The notes under the pieces were generated by a model. The model was not told the origin of the DNA and ran no database searches. It saw only the letters and a list, made by a program, of their open reading frames with translations. Positions 14,703 through 23,454 of a stretch of 64,000 bases of DNA are shown piece by piece (within the stretch, counting starts at the first letter, position 1; the number at the start of each line of letters is the position of its first letter). The position numbers were made by a program, and so were the translations under genes. Origin of the DNA: Nitrososphaerota archaeon (lineage in GTDB: Archaea; Thermoproteota; Nitrososphaeria; Nitrososphaerales; Gagatemarchaeaceae); NCBI GenBank assembly GCA_028866945.1, contig JAGWHE010000002.1, positions 1-64,000 on the forward strand, given 5' to 3'.

Positions 14703-15962
14703 CTATAAATCGTTGGCTCCTAATCGCGCAGCCGCCTTCCTGGGCTCTAGCAGGAACAGCGCGGCCACTAGCATCAGGGCCGCGGGCAACATCGCGCCGA
14801 AGGCTATCGCCCTCCCCACCCCGAGGTAGAACAGCGAGCCTGGGAGCAGGGTCCCGACGACCCCTGCCGCCGACTGAAAGGTCGTGGTGAGCCCCAGGGC
14901 CGTGCCTGTCCTCCCGGCGGAAGAGTCAGACGCCAGCGCCTGCATCACAGGGAAGATGGCCCCGCTGAAGAAGCCGATGAATAGGGCGCTCGCCAGACCC
15001 GCGCCGAAGTCGGCGGTCGAGAAGAAGACCGCATACGCCGCCACGACCGCCAGCGAAAGGCCGACGAGCAGCCTGTCTCTTCTGAGCCTGTCGGAGAGCC
15101 GCCCCAGCACCACCTTCCCGAACAGCCCGGCCACTAGGACCGCGGCCGCTATCAGCCCGGCCACCGGCACGCTCGCGCCGAGGGCCTCCGAGTAGTAGTA
15201 CGGCAGGTACGCCACCTGCCAGATCGACGCCCAGGTCGCCAGGAACGCGAAGGCCATGACGACGGGGACGCGGGGCCGCCTGAGCACCTCGACGGCGCCC
15301 CTGCCCAGGGAGAGGCTCGCGGCTCGGCTGGGCGCTCCGGCGAAGGCCTTCCCCGAGGCGGCCATCCCTGCTATCACAGGAAGGCCCACCAGGGGCGCTA
15401 CGAAGAAGGCCGTCCTCCAGTCCGACGTCAGGGCGTAGGAGGCGGAGCCGATGGAATTCCCCGCCGCGCCCCCAAGGTCGAAGCCGGCATAGAATATACC
15501 GAGGGTCAGTCCCTTGCTCGCGCCGAAGTAGTTCGCCACCGCCGACATGGCCGCGGGCCAGAACAACCCCTCCCCGAAACCGCTCGCAAGGCGGAGGGCG
15601 AAGGCCTCCTGGAAGTCCGCGGCGTAGCCGATGAGCCAGGTGAACGCCGTGAAGACCACCACCCCCGCCAGGATCACCTTCCTCTGCCCGTACCTGTCTG
15701 ACAGGTACCCCGAAACAAGGACGAAGCAGAGCACCCCTATGAACTGCGCCGACGCGAGCCACGAAGTCGCCGCGACCCCGAGGTAACTGGAGCCCTCCGC
15801 GCCGACGGCGGCCGAGAGCGGTTTCAGCACAGACGAAAGCACCGTCCGGTCCGCGGTGAAAGCGAAGTAGCCCAGGAACATCACCGCCAGGAACCCCGCC
15901 CCGCCCCCCAGCCCCCTGACAACGTGGCTGCGTCGATCCCCATCCTTATGCGAGGCTGGCAC
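14703..15962 (-). CDS. MFS transporter
   Basis: This 419-residue protein has 12 predicted membrane segments and belongs to the major facilitator superfamily. The loop 2-3 motif reads 'GYLSDRYGQRKVILAG', and a second copy in the C-terminal half reads 'GRLSDRLRRDRLLVG'. The overall layout resembles MFS carriers of sugars or organic/aromatic acids, but the substrate cannot be read. It stands alone between hypC and the pyruvate:ferredoxin oxidoreductase genes. Its stop lies at the hypC promoter. Confidence 0.85.
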   Translation of the reverse strand: MPASHKDGDRRSHVVRGLGGGAGFLAVMFLGYFAFTADRTVLSSVLKPLSAAVGAEGSSYLGVAATSWLASAQFIGVLCFVLVSGYLSDRYGQRKVILAGVVVFTAFTWLIGYAADFQEAFALRLASGFGEGLFWPAAMSAVANYFGASKGLTLGIFYAGFDLGGAAGNSIGSASYALTSDWRTAFFVAPLVGLPVIAGMAASGKAFAGAPSRAASLSLGRGAVEVLRRPRVPVVMAFAFLATWASIWQVAYLPYYYSEALGASVPVAGLIAAAVLVAGLFGKVVLGRLSDRLRRDRLLVGLSLAVVAAYAVFFSTADFGAGLASALFIGFFSGAIFPVMQALASDSSAGRTGTALGLTTTFQSAAGVVGTLLPGSLFYLGVGRAIAFGAMLPAALMLVAALFLLEPRKAAARLGANDL

Positions 15963-16020
15963 CCCAGCTCACCATCTGGCCGGTGGGATAAAGTTCAGCA
16001 GAAGCCCGACACGGCGGCGT

Positions 16021-16989
16021 CTACGCGCTGTCTGGAACTTTGACTGAGAAGCCCTCGCGCGCCCCCGCCTCGGCCCAGTAGGCGTTGACGGAGCTCTGTA
16101 TCGTCCGGATCACATCCGTCATCTCCGCGGGCTCGAACAGGTGCGAGAACCTCTCCTGTCTCTTGAGGTACTCCTTCACCGGGAGCAGCGACCTCGGGAC
16201 GAGGGTGTGCTTGACCACCCCGTCTACCGCCTCTTTGAGGGGCCAGACCCCCGTCTGCACCGCCAGCTTCTCGAGCTCGATCGAGTCCTTCGGGTCGTAC
16301 CCCCACCCCGTCGGGCACGCGGCGAAGTCGATGTAGAGCTTCGGCCCCTTGACGGTCCCGCCCTTCTCCACCTTCTTCAGGAAGTCCACCCCGTGGGAGT
16401 TGGAGAGGGTGGCGACGTAGGGCGCACCCTGGGCCCTCCAGACCTCGAAGAGGTCCATCTTCTTGTGAGTATTTCCTATCGGGTTTGCCGCCGTTGGCGG
16501 GGTCGTCTTCGAAGCCGACCCGTAGGGGGTCGATGACGACATCTGGAACCCCGTGTTCCCGTAGGCTTCGTTGTCGTAGCAAAGGTAGTAGAAGTCGAGG
16601 TGCCTGTCGATGGCCCCGGCGGTGGACTGGAACCCGATGCCGTAGGCTGCGCCGTCCCCGGTCACGACCACCACCTTCATGTCTTCGGACACAGGCAGCT
16701 TCCCTTTCGCCACCAGGACGTCGAGCGCGTCCCTGACCCCCTGCGCCCCCGCCGGAGCGGAAGCGAAGGCGGTGTAGATCCAGTTCGACTTCAGCGGGCT
16801 CAGAGGGTACGACATGGCGATGGTCATACACCCTGCGGCGTTGACCCAGGCGACGTTGGGCCCGAGCACCTTGTGGAATATCCTTACGGCCAGGATGCCT
16901 CCGCACCCCGCGCACATGGTGTTCCCAGCCGAGAGGTAGTCCTCCTTCGGCATGTCCTTCAGGGTCCTGAACCTGGTGGCCGTCGACAT
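16021..16989 (-). CDS. porB: Pyruvate/2-oxoacid:ferredoxin oxidoreductase beta subunit
   Basis: This is the thiamine-diphosphate subunit that decarboxylates pyruvate (or another 2-oxoacid) and passes electrons to the subunit's [4Fe-4S] cluster. In 322 residues it has 'MCAGCGG' near residue 25, and the ThDP/Mg motif 'GDGAAYGIGFQSTAGAIDR' through 'CYDNEAYGNTGFQ'. ATG 16989 shares its first base with the porA stop (TGATG), so translation is coupled. A longer frame upstream is only the shadow of porA. The spacing matches pyruvate-type enzymes better than 2-oxoglutarate types. Confidence 0.9.
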   Translation of the reverse strand: MSTATRFRTLKDMPKEDYLSAGNTMCAGCGGILAVRIFHKVLGPNVAWVNAAGCMTIAMSYPLSPLKSNWIYTAFASAPAGAQGVRDALDVLVAKGKLPVSEDMKVVVVTGDGAAYGIGFQSTAGAIDRHLDFYYLCYDNEAYGNTGFQMSSSTPYGSASKTTPPTAANPIGNTHKKMDLFEVWRAQGAPYVATLSNSHGVDFLKKVEKGGTVKGPKLYIDFAACPTGWGYDPKDSIELEKLAVQTGVWPLKEAVDGVVKHTLVPRSLLPVKEYLKRQERFSHLFEPAEMTDVIRTIQSSVNAYWAEAGAREGFSVKVPDSA

Positions 16990-18212
16990 CAGCTCCCCCC
17001 CTCCGCCAGGGCGACCGCGCGCTTCACCTTGGCCATCTCCTCGCTCCTCATCAGGAACATGGGCGCCAGTGGCTTGCTCCCGCTGTTCACCGCAATCATC
17101 TCTTCGAAGATCGACGTCATCTCGTCGGAGGTCAGCTGCTTCCCTCCGAGGCCCCCAACCACGGGGAGAATCGTCTGCGGCCTGTCCCGCACATGGTACA
17201 TGGACGCCGCGACCTCGGGGAAGAGGATCCCCCCCGAGCCCGGCGACAGGTTCTGATCGAACACGGCAGCCGCCTTCCTCCCCTTGAGCAATGCCACGAC
17301 CTCCTCTGTGGGGAACGGCCTGACCATCCTCAGCTTCAGGAGCCCGGCCGGCACCCCCCTTTCCCTCATCCTGTTCACCGCCTGTCTCCCCAGGGTGGTG
17401 AACGAGTTGGACATCACGATGACATACTCTGCGTCGTCCAGCCTGTACCCCTCGACCGGGCCGTAGTCTCGTCCGAAGAGCTCCTTGTAGTCCCTGGCCG
17501 CCTCGCTGAAGACCTTCTTGGCCCTGACCGCGGCAGCGTGCATGTTGTACTTGAAGTAGCTGTACACGAACCCCTCCATGACCGCCGTCCCCTTGGCCAC
17601 AGGCTGGCTCGCCCTGAGCGGGTGCGGGGGCTGGTAGGGCGGGAGGAAACTGTCCACCCCCTTCTGGTCGGGGAGGACCACCCTCTCCCTGGTGAACGAG
17701 AGATAGAACCCGTCGAGGTTCACGATCGCTGGGAGCATCACCCTGCTGTCTTCCGCCACCCTGTAAGCGAGGAGCACCATGTCTGCAACTTCCTGGCAGG
17801 TCTCGGAGTGGAGCTGGATGAAGCCGCTGTCCCTGGCCGCCAGCACGTCGTTGTGGTCGGGCTCCAGCACGATGGGCGCGGCCAGCGCCCTCGACACGTT
17901 GACCAGCACCATGGGCGCGCGCCACCCCGACACGTTGTAGAGCATCTCCATGGCGTACAGGAGACCCTGGCTCGAAGTGGCGGTGAACACCCTGGCCCCC
18001 GCCAGGGAGGCGGTCCCCGCCGCCGTCATCATCGAGTGCTCTGACTCGAGCTGCACGAACTTCGCGTCCATGGTCCCCTCCCTGACCCAGTCGGCAATTG
18101 TCTCGATTATCTCGGTCTGGGGGGTGATGGGGTACGCTGGGATGTAGTCCACCCTGGCGAGCCTGGCCGCAGACGCGGCTGCCGCGTTCCCTGTGAGGAG
18201 CTTCCCCTTCAC
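16989..18212 (-). CDS. porA: Pyruvate/2-oxoacid:ferredoxin oxidoreductase alpha subunit
   Basis: This 407-residue alpha subunit contains the substrate and ThDP pyrimidine-binding domains. Landmarks are 'LLTGNAAAASAARLARVDYIPAYPITPQTEIIE' near the N-terminus, 'ESEHSMMTAAGTASLAGARVFTATSSQGL', and a C-terminal 'LLKLRMVRPFPTEE'. GTG 18212 is preferred because it overlaps the stop of the gamma-delta gene (GTGA) and begins just before the conserved 'GKLLTGN'. A longer start at 18278 would add 22 unconserved residues that overlap the upstream gene. Confidence 0.9.
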   Translation of the reverse strand: MKGKLLTGNAAAASAARLARVDYIPAYPITPQTEIIETIADWVREGTMDAKFVQLESEHSMMTAAGTASLAGARVFTATSSQGLLYAMEMLYNVSGWRAPMVLVNVSRALAAPIVLEPDHNDVLAARDSGFIQLHSETCQEVADMVLLAYRVAEDSRVMLPAIVNLDGFYLSFTRERVVLPDQKGVDSFLPPYQPPHPLRASQPVAKGTAVMEGFVYSYFKYNMHAAAVRAKKVFSEAARDYKELFGRDYGPVEGYRLDDAEYVIVMSNSFTTLGRQAVNRMRERGVPAGLLKLRMVRPFPTEEVVALLKGRKAAAVFDQNLSPGSGGILFPEVAASMYHVRDRPQTILPVVGGLGGKQLTSDEMTSIFEEMIAVNSGSKPLAPMFLMRSEEMAKVKRAVALAEGGS

Positions 18213-19099
18213 CGCGTGCCCCCCTCCATCGTCTGCGAGATCGCCCTCAGTGGGCATTCCGTGAGGCAGATCATGCACCCCTTGCAGTTGTCGTAATCAA
18301 TCGCGACCCTACCGTCCTCCCGCACAGACATGGCCGACTCCGGGCAGTAGGCGTAGCAGATCATGCAGTCGGTGCACTTCTCGTAGTCGATGACCGGCTT
18401 GAAGGTCCGCCAGTTCCCGGTGTGCCTTACGGCAGAGTTGCCGGTCCGCGTCACGTCCTCCATCCCCTCACCTGACACCACCACTGCCAGGGGGACGAGC
18501 TCGAGTTTCGTCGGGAGCTCCTCGGTCCGGAGTTCGAGCGGCGCCAGCTGACCGTAGACCGCCATGGCGAGCTCCACGTTCTTCCTGACCATCTCCTCCG
18601 ACAGCCCCACCTCCCTGAGCTCCTCGGCCACCGCCGCCAGGAACTGGCTCTCTCCGATCCCCGCCACCCTTGCTACCGCAGCCGCTATCCCAGAGCTTAG
18701 CACCGCCTTCCCCAGCATCTTCAGCGCCATCCCAGTGAGGTCGACGGCGATGATAGTCGCGTCCTTCCTGTCAGCGAGCAGGGCGTCCGAGCGCTTCGTG
18801 GTGTTCACGACCGCGCACCCTCCCTTCCTCAGCCCGGCGAAGGGGTTTGCGAGCGGGTCGTCGATGAGGGAGTCGTCCATCACCCCGACGATGTCGGGCG
18901 AGAAGATGAAGCCCCTCTCGGTGATCTCGCCGTCGGAGAACCTGGTGAAGGCGGCCACCGGCGCGCCCCTCCTCTCCGCGCCATAGATGGGGAAGTCCTG
19001 GCTGTAGTAACCGTCGTTGAATGCCGCGTCCCCCAGGATCCTGCTCGCAGTCTTCGCTCCCTGGCCCCCCCTCCCGTGGAACCTGACCCTGAGCATCAT
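18209..19099 (-). CDS. Pyruvate/2-oxoacid:ferredoxin oxidoreductase gamma-delta fusion
   Basis: This 296-residue protein joins the gamma subunit (about residues 1-190; 'RFHGRGGQGAKTASRILGDAAF', 'IYGAERRGAPVAAF') to a delta-type ferredoxin domain with two [4Fe-4S] motifs near the C-terminus (CTDCMICYAYCP and CKGCMICLTECP). The fused order differs from the four-gene POR of Pyrococcus. It is the first gene of the operon, and a CTTTAAC box near 19134 precedes it. The complex would supply reduced ferredoxin for the hydrogenase encoded upstream. Confidence 0.9.
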   Translation of the reverse strand: MMLRVRFHGRGGQGAKTASRILGDAAFNDGYYSQDFPIYGAERRGAPVAAFTRFSDGEITERGFIFSPDIVGVMDDSLIDDPLANPFAGLRKGGCAVVNTTKRSDALLADRKDATIIAVDLTGMALKMLGKAVLSSGIAAAVARVAGIGESQFLAAVAEELREVGLSEEMVRKNVELAMAVYGQLAPLELRTEELPTKLELVPLAVVVSGEGMEDVTRTGNSAVRHTGNWRTFKPVIDYEKCTDCMICYAYCPESAMSVREDGRVAIDYDNCKGCMICLTECPLRAISQTMEGGTR

Positions 19100-19184
19100 G
19101 ACCTAACGACTTAGGGAAGCCGTCATTCTGCAGTTAAAGGGGGGTTACGATTCTCAGAGGTGAAAATCGTCGGCCAGGGGGGGA

Positions 19185-21851
19185 TTAGGTCGTGACTGCG
19201 TTCGTCTTCTGGGCCATCGCGGCGTGGGCGGCGGCAAGCCGGGCGACGGGCACCCTGAACGCGGAGCAGCTTACGTAGTCGAGCCCCGCCTCCGCGAAGA
19301 ACGATATGCTCTTCGGGTCCCCGCCATGTTCCCCGCAGATCCCGATCTCCAGCTTCCCCTTCGCCTTCCTCCCCTCCTCCACGGCGGTCCTGACGAGCCT
19401 CCCCACCCCCGCGGCGTCGACAGAGTCAAAGGGGCTCTGGGGCAGTATCCCCATCTCGATGTAGATGGGGATGAACCTCGCCTCAACGTCGTCCCTGCTG
19501 AACCCGAACGTGGTCTGGGTCAGGTCGTTGGTGCCGAAGGAGAAGAAGTCCGACTCCGTCGCAATCTCGCGCGCGGTGAGCGCCGCCCTGGGGGTCTCTA
19601 TCATTGTCCCAACCTGGTAGTCAACCCTCGAGCCCGCCTCGCGGAACAGGTTCTCAGCTGCCTTGTCGATGACCCCCCTCAGGTACCTGAACTCTCCCGC
19701 GAGCGCGACCAGGGGGATCATGATCTTCACCCTCGCGCTCTGCTTCCCCTCCTTTCTGAGCTCCATTGCGGCCTGAAGTATCGCCTTCGTCTGCATCTCG
19801 TAGATCTCAGGGTAGGTCACGGCGAGCCTGCACCCCCGGTGTCCGAGCATGGGGTTGTGCTCTGCCAGCTGGCTCACCCGGCTCAGTATCGCCTCCGCCC
19901 GATGTATGTCGTCGGCGGCCGCCCCGTTCTCCTTTAGCGACTGTATGTCGAGCAGGAGCTCCTCGAGCGGCGGGAGGAACTCATGAAGGGGCAGGTCCAG
20001 GAGCCTGACCACGACAGGCTGGCCCCCCATGGCCTCGAAGATGGCCCTGAAGTCGGAGAGCTGGAACGGGAAGAGCCTGTAGAGGTGCTCCCTCCTCGCC
20101 TCGGCGTCCCTGCTCATGATCATGTCCCGCACGATGGGGAGCCTGTTCGGCGCGTTGAACATCCTCTCGGTCCGGCAGAGGCCTATCCCCTCGGCGCCGA
20201 ACTCCCTCGCCTTGCGGGCCGCCTCCGGGGTGTCGGCGTTGGCCCAGACTCCGAGCCTCTTGATCCCGTCGGCGTACTTCAGCAGGGTCGTGAGCTCGGG
20301 GGACGGCTCGGGTTCCACCATCTTCACCTCGCCCCGGTAGATTTTGCCCGTGGTGCCGTCTATGGTCACCGTCTCTCCCTTCTCGATCCTCTCCCCGGTC
20401 TTTGTGGTGAAGGACCCTGCCTCCATGTCGATCTCGATTTCGCTGCACCCTACCACTGCCGGCTTCCCCATCCCCCTGGCCACCACAGCGGCGTGGGAGG
20501 TCATCCCTCCCCTGACCGTCAGTACCCCCTGGGCGGCGATTAGCCCTTTGATGTCCTCCGGGGTCGTCTCGGGCCTCACCAGTATGATCTTCTTCCCGAT
20601 CCCAACCTTCGCGGCTTCGTCGGTGTCGAACACGACCACCCCGGATGCGGCGCCCGGCGACGCGTCCAGCCCCTTCGCGAGCGGCTTGTCCTTCGCCGTG
20701 GGGTCCAGCCTCCTGTGGAGGAGCGACTCGAGGGCCTCTGGCTCGACCCTCAACACCGCCTCATGCTGGGAGACGAGGCCCTCCTTCGCCATGTCGACCG
20801 CGATCTTGACCGCGGCCTGGGCGGTCCTCTTCCCATTCCTCGTCTGGAGGGTGTAGAGCTTCCCGTCTTCGACGGTAAACTCGAAATCCTGCATGTCCTT
20901 GAAGTGCGCCTCGAGGTTCTTGGCGACCTCCTGCAGCTGCGACCTTACCCTCGGGTCCATCCTGTCGATCCCTATGGGGGTCCTGACGCCTGCGACGACG
21001 TCCTCCCCCTGCGAGTTGGGGAGGTACTCCCCGAACAGCCTGTTCTCCCCCGTCGACGGGTTCCTGGTGAACCCCACTCCTGACCCCGACGTCTCTCCGA
21101 AGTTGCCGAAGACCATGGACTGTATGTTGACGGCAGTGCCGAGCGCCTCGCTGATCTTGTAGTACCTCCGGTACTCCTTCGCCCTCTCGTTGTTCCAAGA
21201 CTTCAGTACCGCCTCCACTGCCAACTCCAGCTGGGTGTACGGGTCCTGCGGGAACTCCTTCCCCGTCTTCTGCTTCACTATGCGCTTGAACTCCTCCGCC
21301 ACCTCCCTCAGCTCCCTCGGGGAGAGGTCGATGTCCATCTTCGCCCCCGCCCTGTTCCGCCGGTCTTCCAGCACCCTCTCGAAGGACTCGGCGTCCACCC
21401 CCATGGAGATCTTCCCGAACATCTGGATCAGCCTCCTGTAGGAGTCGTAGGCGAACCTCTCGTTCCGGGTTATGGCCGCTAGGCGCTCGGTCGTCCTGTC
21501 GTTGAGGCCGAGGTTCAGCACCGTGTCCATCATCCCCGGCATGGAGTAGGGGGCCCCGGACCTGACCGAGAACAGAAGCGGCCTGTCCTCGCCCCCGAAG
21601 ACCTTGCCGGTCTGCCTTTCGACTTCGGCTATCTTGGCGCGGACCTGGTCGAACAGCCCCGCCGGGACCTTCCCGCCTGCCGCGTAGAACTGCTTGCAGA
21701 CGTCGGTCGTGATCACGAACCCCGGAGGGACCGGGAGCCCCAGCGAGGTCATCTCGACCAGGCCGTACCCCTTCCCGCCTAGGAGGAACTTGTCGCCGCC
21801 CCGGGCTTCCTGGAAGAGCATGACGGTTTCCATCAATGACCCGACTTCCAA
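19185..21851 (-). CDS. ppdK: Pyruvate, phosphate dikinase
   Basis: PPDK interconverts pyruvate, ATP and phosphate with PEP, AMP and PPi. The 888-residue protein is full length. The N-terminal ATP-grasp domain has 'GGKGYGLVEM' and 'FSVRSGAPYSMPGMMDTVLNLG'. The central domain has the phosphohistidine motif 'GGMTSHAAVVARGMGKPAVVGC'. The C-terminal TIM barrel ends with 'FGTNDLTQTTFGFSRDD' and 'GICGEHGGDPKS', which contains the catalytic cysteine. An AAATATAT box (minus strand, near 21873-21880) lies about 26 bases before TTG 21851; ATG 21833 is also possible. It lies downstream of the por promoter in the same direction. Confidence 0.95.
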   Translation of the reverse strand: MEVGSLMETVMLFQEARGGDKFLLGGKGYGLVEMTSLGLPVPPGFVITTDVCKQFYAAGGKVPAGLFDQVRAKIAEVERQTGKVFGGEDRPLLFSVRSGAPYSMPGMMDTVLNLGLNDRTTERLAAITRNERFAYDSYRRLIQMFGKISMGVDAESFERVLEDRRNRAGAKMDIDLSPRELREVAEEFKRIVKQKTGKEFPQDPYTQLELAVEAVLKSWNNERAKEYRRYYKISEALGTAVNIQSMVFGNFGETSGSGVGFTRNPSTGENRLFGEYLPNSQGEDVVAGVRTPIGIDRMDPRVRSQLQEVAKNLEAHFKDMQDFEFTVEDGKLYTLQTRNGKRTAQAAVKIAVDMAKEGLVSQHEAVLRVEPEALESLLHRRLDPTAKDKPLAKGLDASPGAASGVVVFDTDEAAKVGIGKKIILVRPETTPEDIKGLIAAQGVLTVRGGMTSHAAVVARGMGKPAVVGCSEIEIDMEAGSFTTKTGERIEKGETVTIDGTTGKIYRGEVKMVEPEPSPELTTLLKYADGIKRLGVWANADTPEAARKAREFGAEGIGLCRTERMFNAPNRLPIVRDMIMSRDAEARREHLYRLFPFQLSDFRAIFEAMGGQPVVVRLLDLPLHEFLPPLEELLLDIQSLKENGAAADDIHRAEAILSRVSQLAEHNPMLGHRGCRLAVTYPEIYEMQTKAILQAAMELRKEGKQSARVKIMIPLVALAGEFRYLRGVIDKAAENLFREAGSRVDYQVGTMIETPRAALTAREIATESDFFSFGTNDLTQTTFGFSRDDVEARFIPIYIEMGILPQSPFDSVDAAGVGRLVRTAVEEGRKAKGKLEIGICGEHGGDPKSISFFAEAGLDYVSCSAFRVPVARLAAAHAAMAQKTNAVTT

Positions 21852-21959
21852 ATCAAGCCCGGACTACGGGGATATATTTGTGAACGCTGGAACTTTTCAC
21901 ACTAACATGAAAACTGGCCTGGCCGGCGCCTGGAACCGCCTCCCGCCCGCTCGGTCTTG

Positions 21960-22442
21960 CTACGCCTTCTTCGGGAGCCTCTCGAGCCCCTTCTCGTCCA
22001 GCCTGTAGACGTACCACTCGGAAAGCCGCCTCGCCCCCAGCCTCTCGTAGAACTTCAGCGCCTTCTCGTTCCACGCCAGGACGGACCACTCCATCCGGCC
22101 GCACCCCTCCGTCATCGCTTCATCCACGCAGCGCCTGAACAGGGCGAACCCCACCCCGCTCTTCCTGTGCTCCTCGAGCACGTAGAGGTCCTCGAGGTAG
22201 AGCGTCGGCTTTGCCAGGAACGAGGAGTACGAGTAGAAGTAGAGCGCGTAGCCGATGAGCCTCCTCCCCCTGGCCGCCACGAACAGGTTGACCCGCTTCT
22301 TCGCGAACACGTCCTCGAGGATCCGCTTCTTCCCGGCTTCGGAGGGGGGCTTCAGCCGCTCGAACTTGGCTAGGGCTAGAAGGAGGCCGATGAACTGGCC
22401 GGAGTCTGAGGGCCTGCCGCGCCTGACCGTGACCCCTGTCAT
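21960..22442 (-). CDS. GNAT-family N-acetyltransferase
   Basis: This 160-residue GNAT domain has 'FVAARGRRLIGYALYFYSYSSFLAKPTLYLEDLYVLEEHRKSGVG' and an acetyl-CoA loop of the Q/R-x-x-G-x-G/A type modified to 'RKSGVGFALF'. 'WSVLAWNEKALKFYERLGARRL' follows. The pattern is close to the spermidine/spermine-N1-acetyltransferase (SSAT)-like group, which often acetylates polyamines or thialysine. The substrate is inferred only from family resemblance. It stands alone between ppdK and a SHOCT-domain gene. Confidence 0.82.
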   Translation of the reverse strand: MTGVTVRRGRPSDSGQFIGLLLALAKFERLKPPSEAGKKRILEDVFAKKRVNLFVAARGRRLIGYALYFYSYSSFLAKPTLYLEDLYVLEEHRKSGVGFALFRRCVDEAMTEGCGRMEWSVLAWNEKALKFYERLGARRLSEWYVYRLDEKGLERLPKKA

Positions 22443-22518
22443 GGATGTGAGGCGGAGCCTTCCGCAGGCTCGATAAATCAGTTGGGTCGGTCCTGTAAAA
22501 AGGGAGCGAGGCCGGGAG

Positions 22519-22839
22519 CTAGTGCTGCTCCAGGTCTCTCGTCATCTGGTCGAACTGCTCTTTCGTTATCTCTCCCCTGGCGTATCTCTGGCGGAGTATC
22601 TCCCTGGCGTCGCCGTATCCGTAAGGGTAGTAGCGGCGCCTCCAGCCTCCTCCCCATCCCCAGAATGCCACCCTGAAGATGAAGAAGATGAAGATGAAGA
22701 AGAAGATGAAGCCGAACGGGAAGAACCCCCAGCCGTAGAACGGATAGCCGTATACCGCCATCGGCATGTATGGGTACGGATGTGCGAACATGGACGCCGC
22801 GAACGCGATGACCGCTACCGCTGCCAGAGCCAAGATCAC
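22519..22839 (-). CDS. Membrane protein with C-terminal SHOCT domain
   Basis: This protein of about 106 residues has two hydrophobic stretches: residues 1-18, and a long Phe/Ile-rich one near residues 38-60. Glycine/tyrosine-rich loops follow, and the C-terminal short helical hairpin 'REILRQRYARGEITKEQFDQMTRDLEQ' is the SHOCT motif. SHOCT domains are short oligomerisation or anchoring modules of uncertain role. GTG 22839 is the best start. Codons upstream stay open to about 22897 after a GGAGG but have no normal start. It is divergent from the padR gene and shares an intergenic region holding an inverted repeat. Confidence 0.7.
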   Translation of the reverse strand: MILALAAVAVIAFAASMFAHPYPYMPMAVYGYPFYGWGFFPFGFIFFFIFIFFIFRVAFWGWGGGWRRRYYPYGYGDAREILRQRYARGEITKEQFDQMTRDLEQH

Positions 22840-22938
22840 CCATGCGAAGGTGTTCCTCGCGTGGGCGTGCCCGCCGTCGTAGGTGTTCTGCGTGTTTCTC
22901 GCCTCCTAATCCGGTGGGGATCGCGCCCTCTTTAAGCA

Positions 22939-22954
22939 TATTGGTTTTCCGATA
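22939..22954. promoter_or_regulatory. Inverted repeat between the SHOCT and padR genes (candidate PadR operator)
   Basis: TATTGG and CCGATA flank TTTT, a 16-base repeat with one mismatched pair. It lies just upstream of the padR TATA box (TTATAAAT near 22961-22968) and beside the CTTTAAG box that would serve the SHOCT gene on the other strand. PadR regulators usually bind palindromes of this size in their own promoters. Autoregulation and control of the SHOCT gene are inferred. Confidence 0.45.
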
Positions 22955-23000
22955 CTGCGGTTATAAATTCCTATAAACGACGGCCAGGCGACACCCGTTC

Positions 23001-23447
23001 ATGTGGCCATTCAGGTTCGCAATGCGGAACAAACGCGGGCTCCCCAACATGGTTGTCTACCTGCTCTCGTCTTCACCCAAGAACGGGGTCGAACTCATGG
23101 ACGGTGTCGAGTCGATAACACGCGGCTGGTGGCGCCCGACGCCGGGTTCAATCTATCCTCTTCTGAAGGAGATGTCCGACCAGGGTATCGTCAAGAAGAG
23201 GGACGACGGCAAGTATGAGCTCACTGACAAAGGGAAGTCGCAATTCGAGGGCCCGACCCGCCATCGTCCGCATTGGCCACGCACCTCGGGGGACATGGTC
23301 ACGCAGATGAACAGCTTCGTCTCTTACATGGAGGACCTGAAGGGCACAGAGCCCGAGGAGTTGAAGCCGCACGCCGGCGCCCTCAAGGAGCTCTCCAAAC
23401 GGATCTCAGCGCTGCTCGAGTCCGAAGACGATCGGGCCAAAGGGTAA
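23001..23447 (+). CDS. PadR-family transcriptional regulator
   Basis: This 148-residue protein has a PadR winged helix in residues 1-80: 'VVYLLSSSPKNGVELMDGVE', then 'GSIYPLLKEMSDQGIVKKRDDGKYELTDKG'. A helical dimerisation tail follows ('MNSFVSYMEDLKGTEPEELKPHAGALKELSKRISALLES'). PadR proteins often answer to phenolic compounds or drugs, which is suggestive because an aromatic-degradation module begins 500 bases downstream. A TTATAAAT box near 22961-22968 sits about 35 bases before the ATG, so the leader is short or absent. Confidence 0.88.
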   Translation: MWPFRFAMRNKRGLPNMVVYLLSSSPKNGVELMDGVESITRGWWRPTPGSIYPLLKEMSDQGIVKKRDDGKYELTDKGKSQFEGPTRHRPHWPRTSGDMVTQMNSFVSYMEDLKGTEPEELKPHAGALKELSKRISALLESEDDRAKG

Positions 23448-23454
23448 GCCCCTC

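Noticed and set aside
16990-17925. A long N-terminal extension of porB
   Set aside because: The extension is low-complexity shadow sequence of porA; the conserved POR beta N-terminus starts at 16989.
22478-22939. A 153-residue frame overlapping the SHOCT gene
   Set aside because: It is a frame shadow; the SHOCT motif and membrane segments lie in the other frame.
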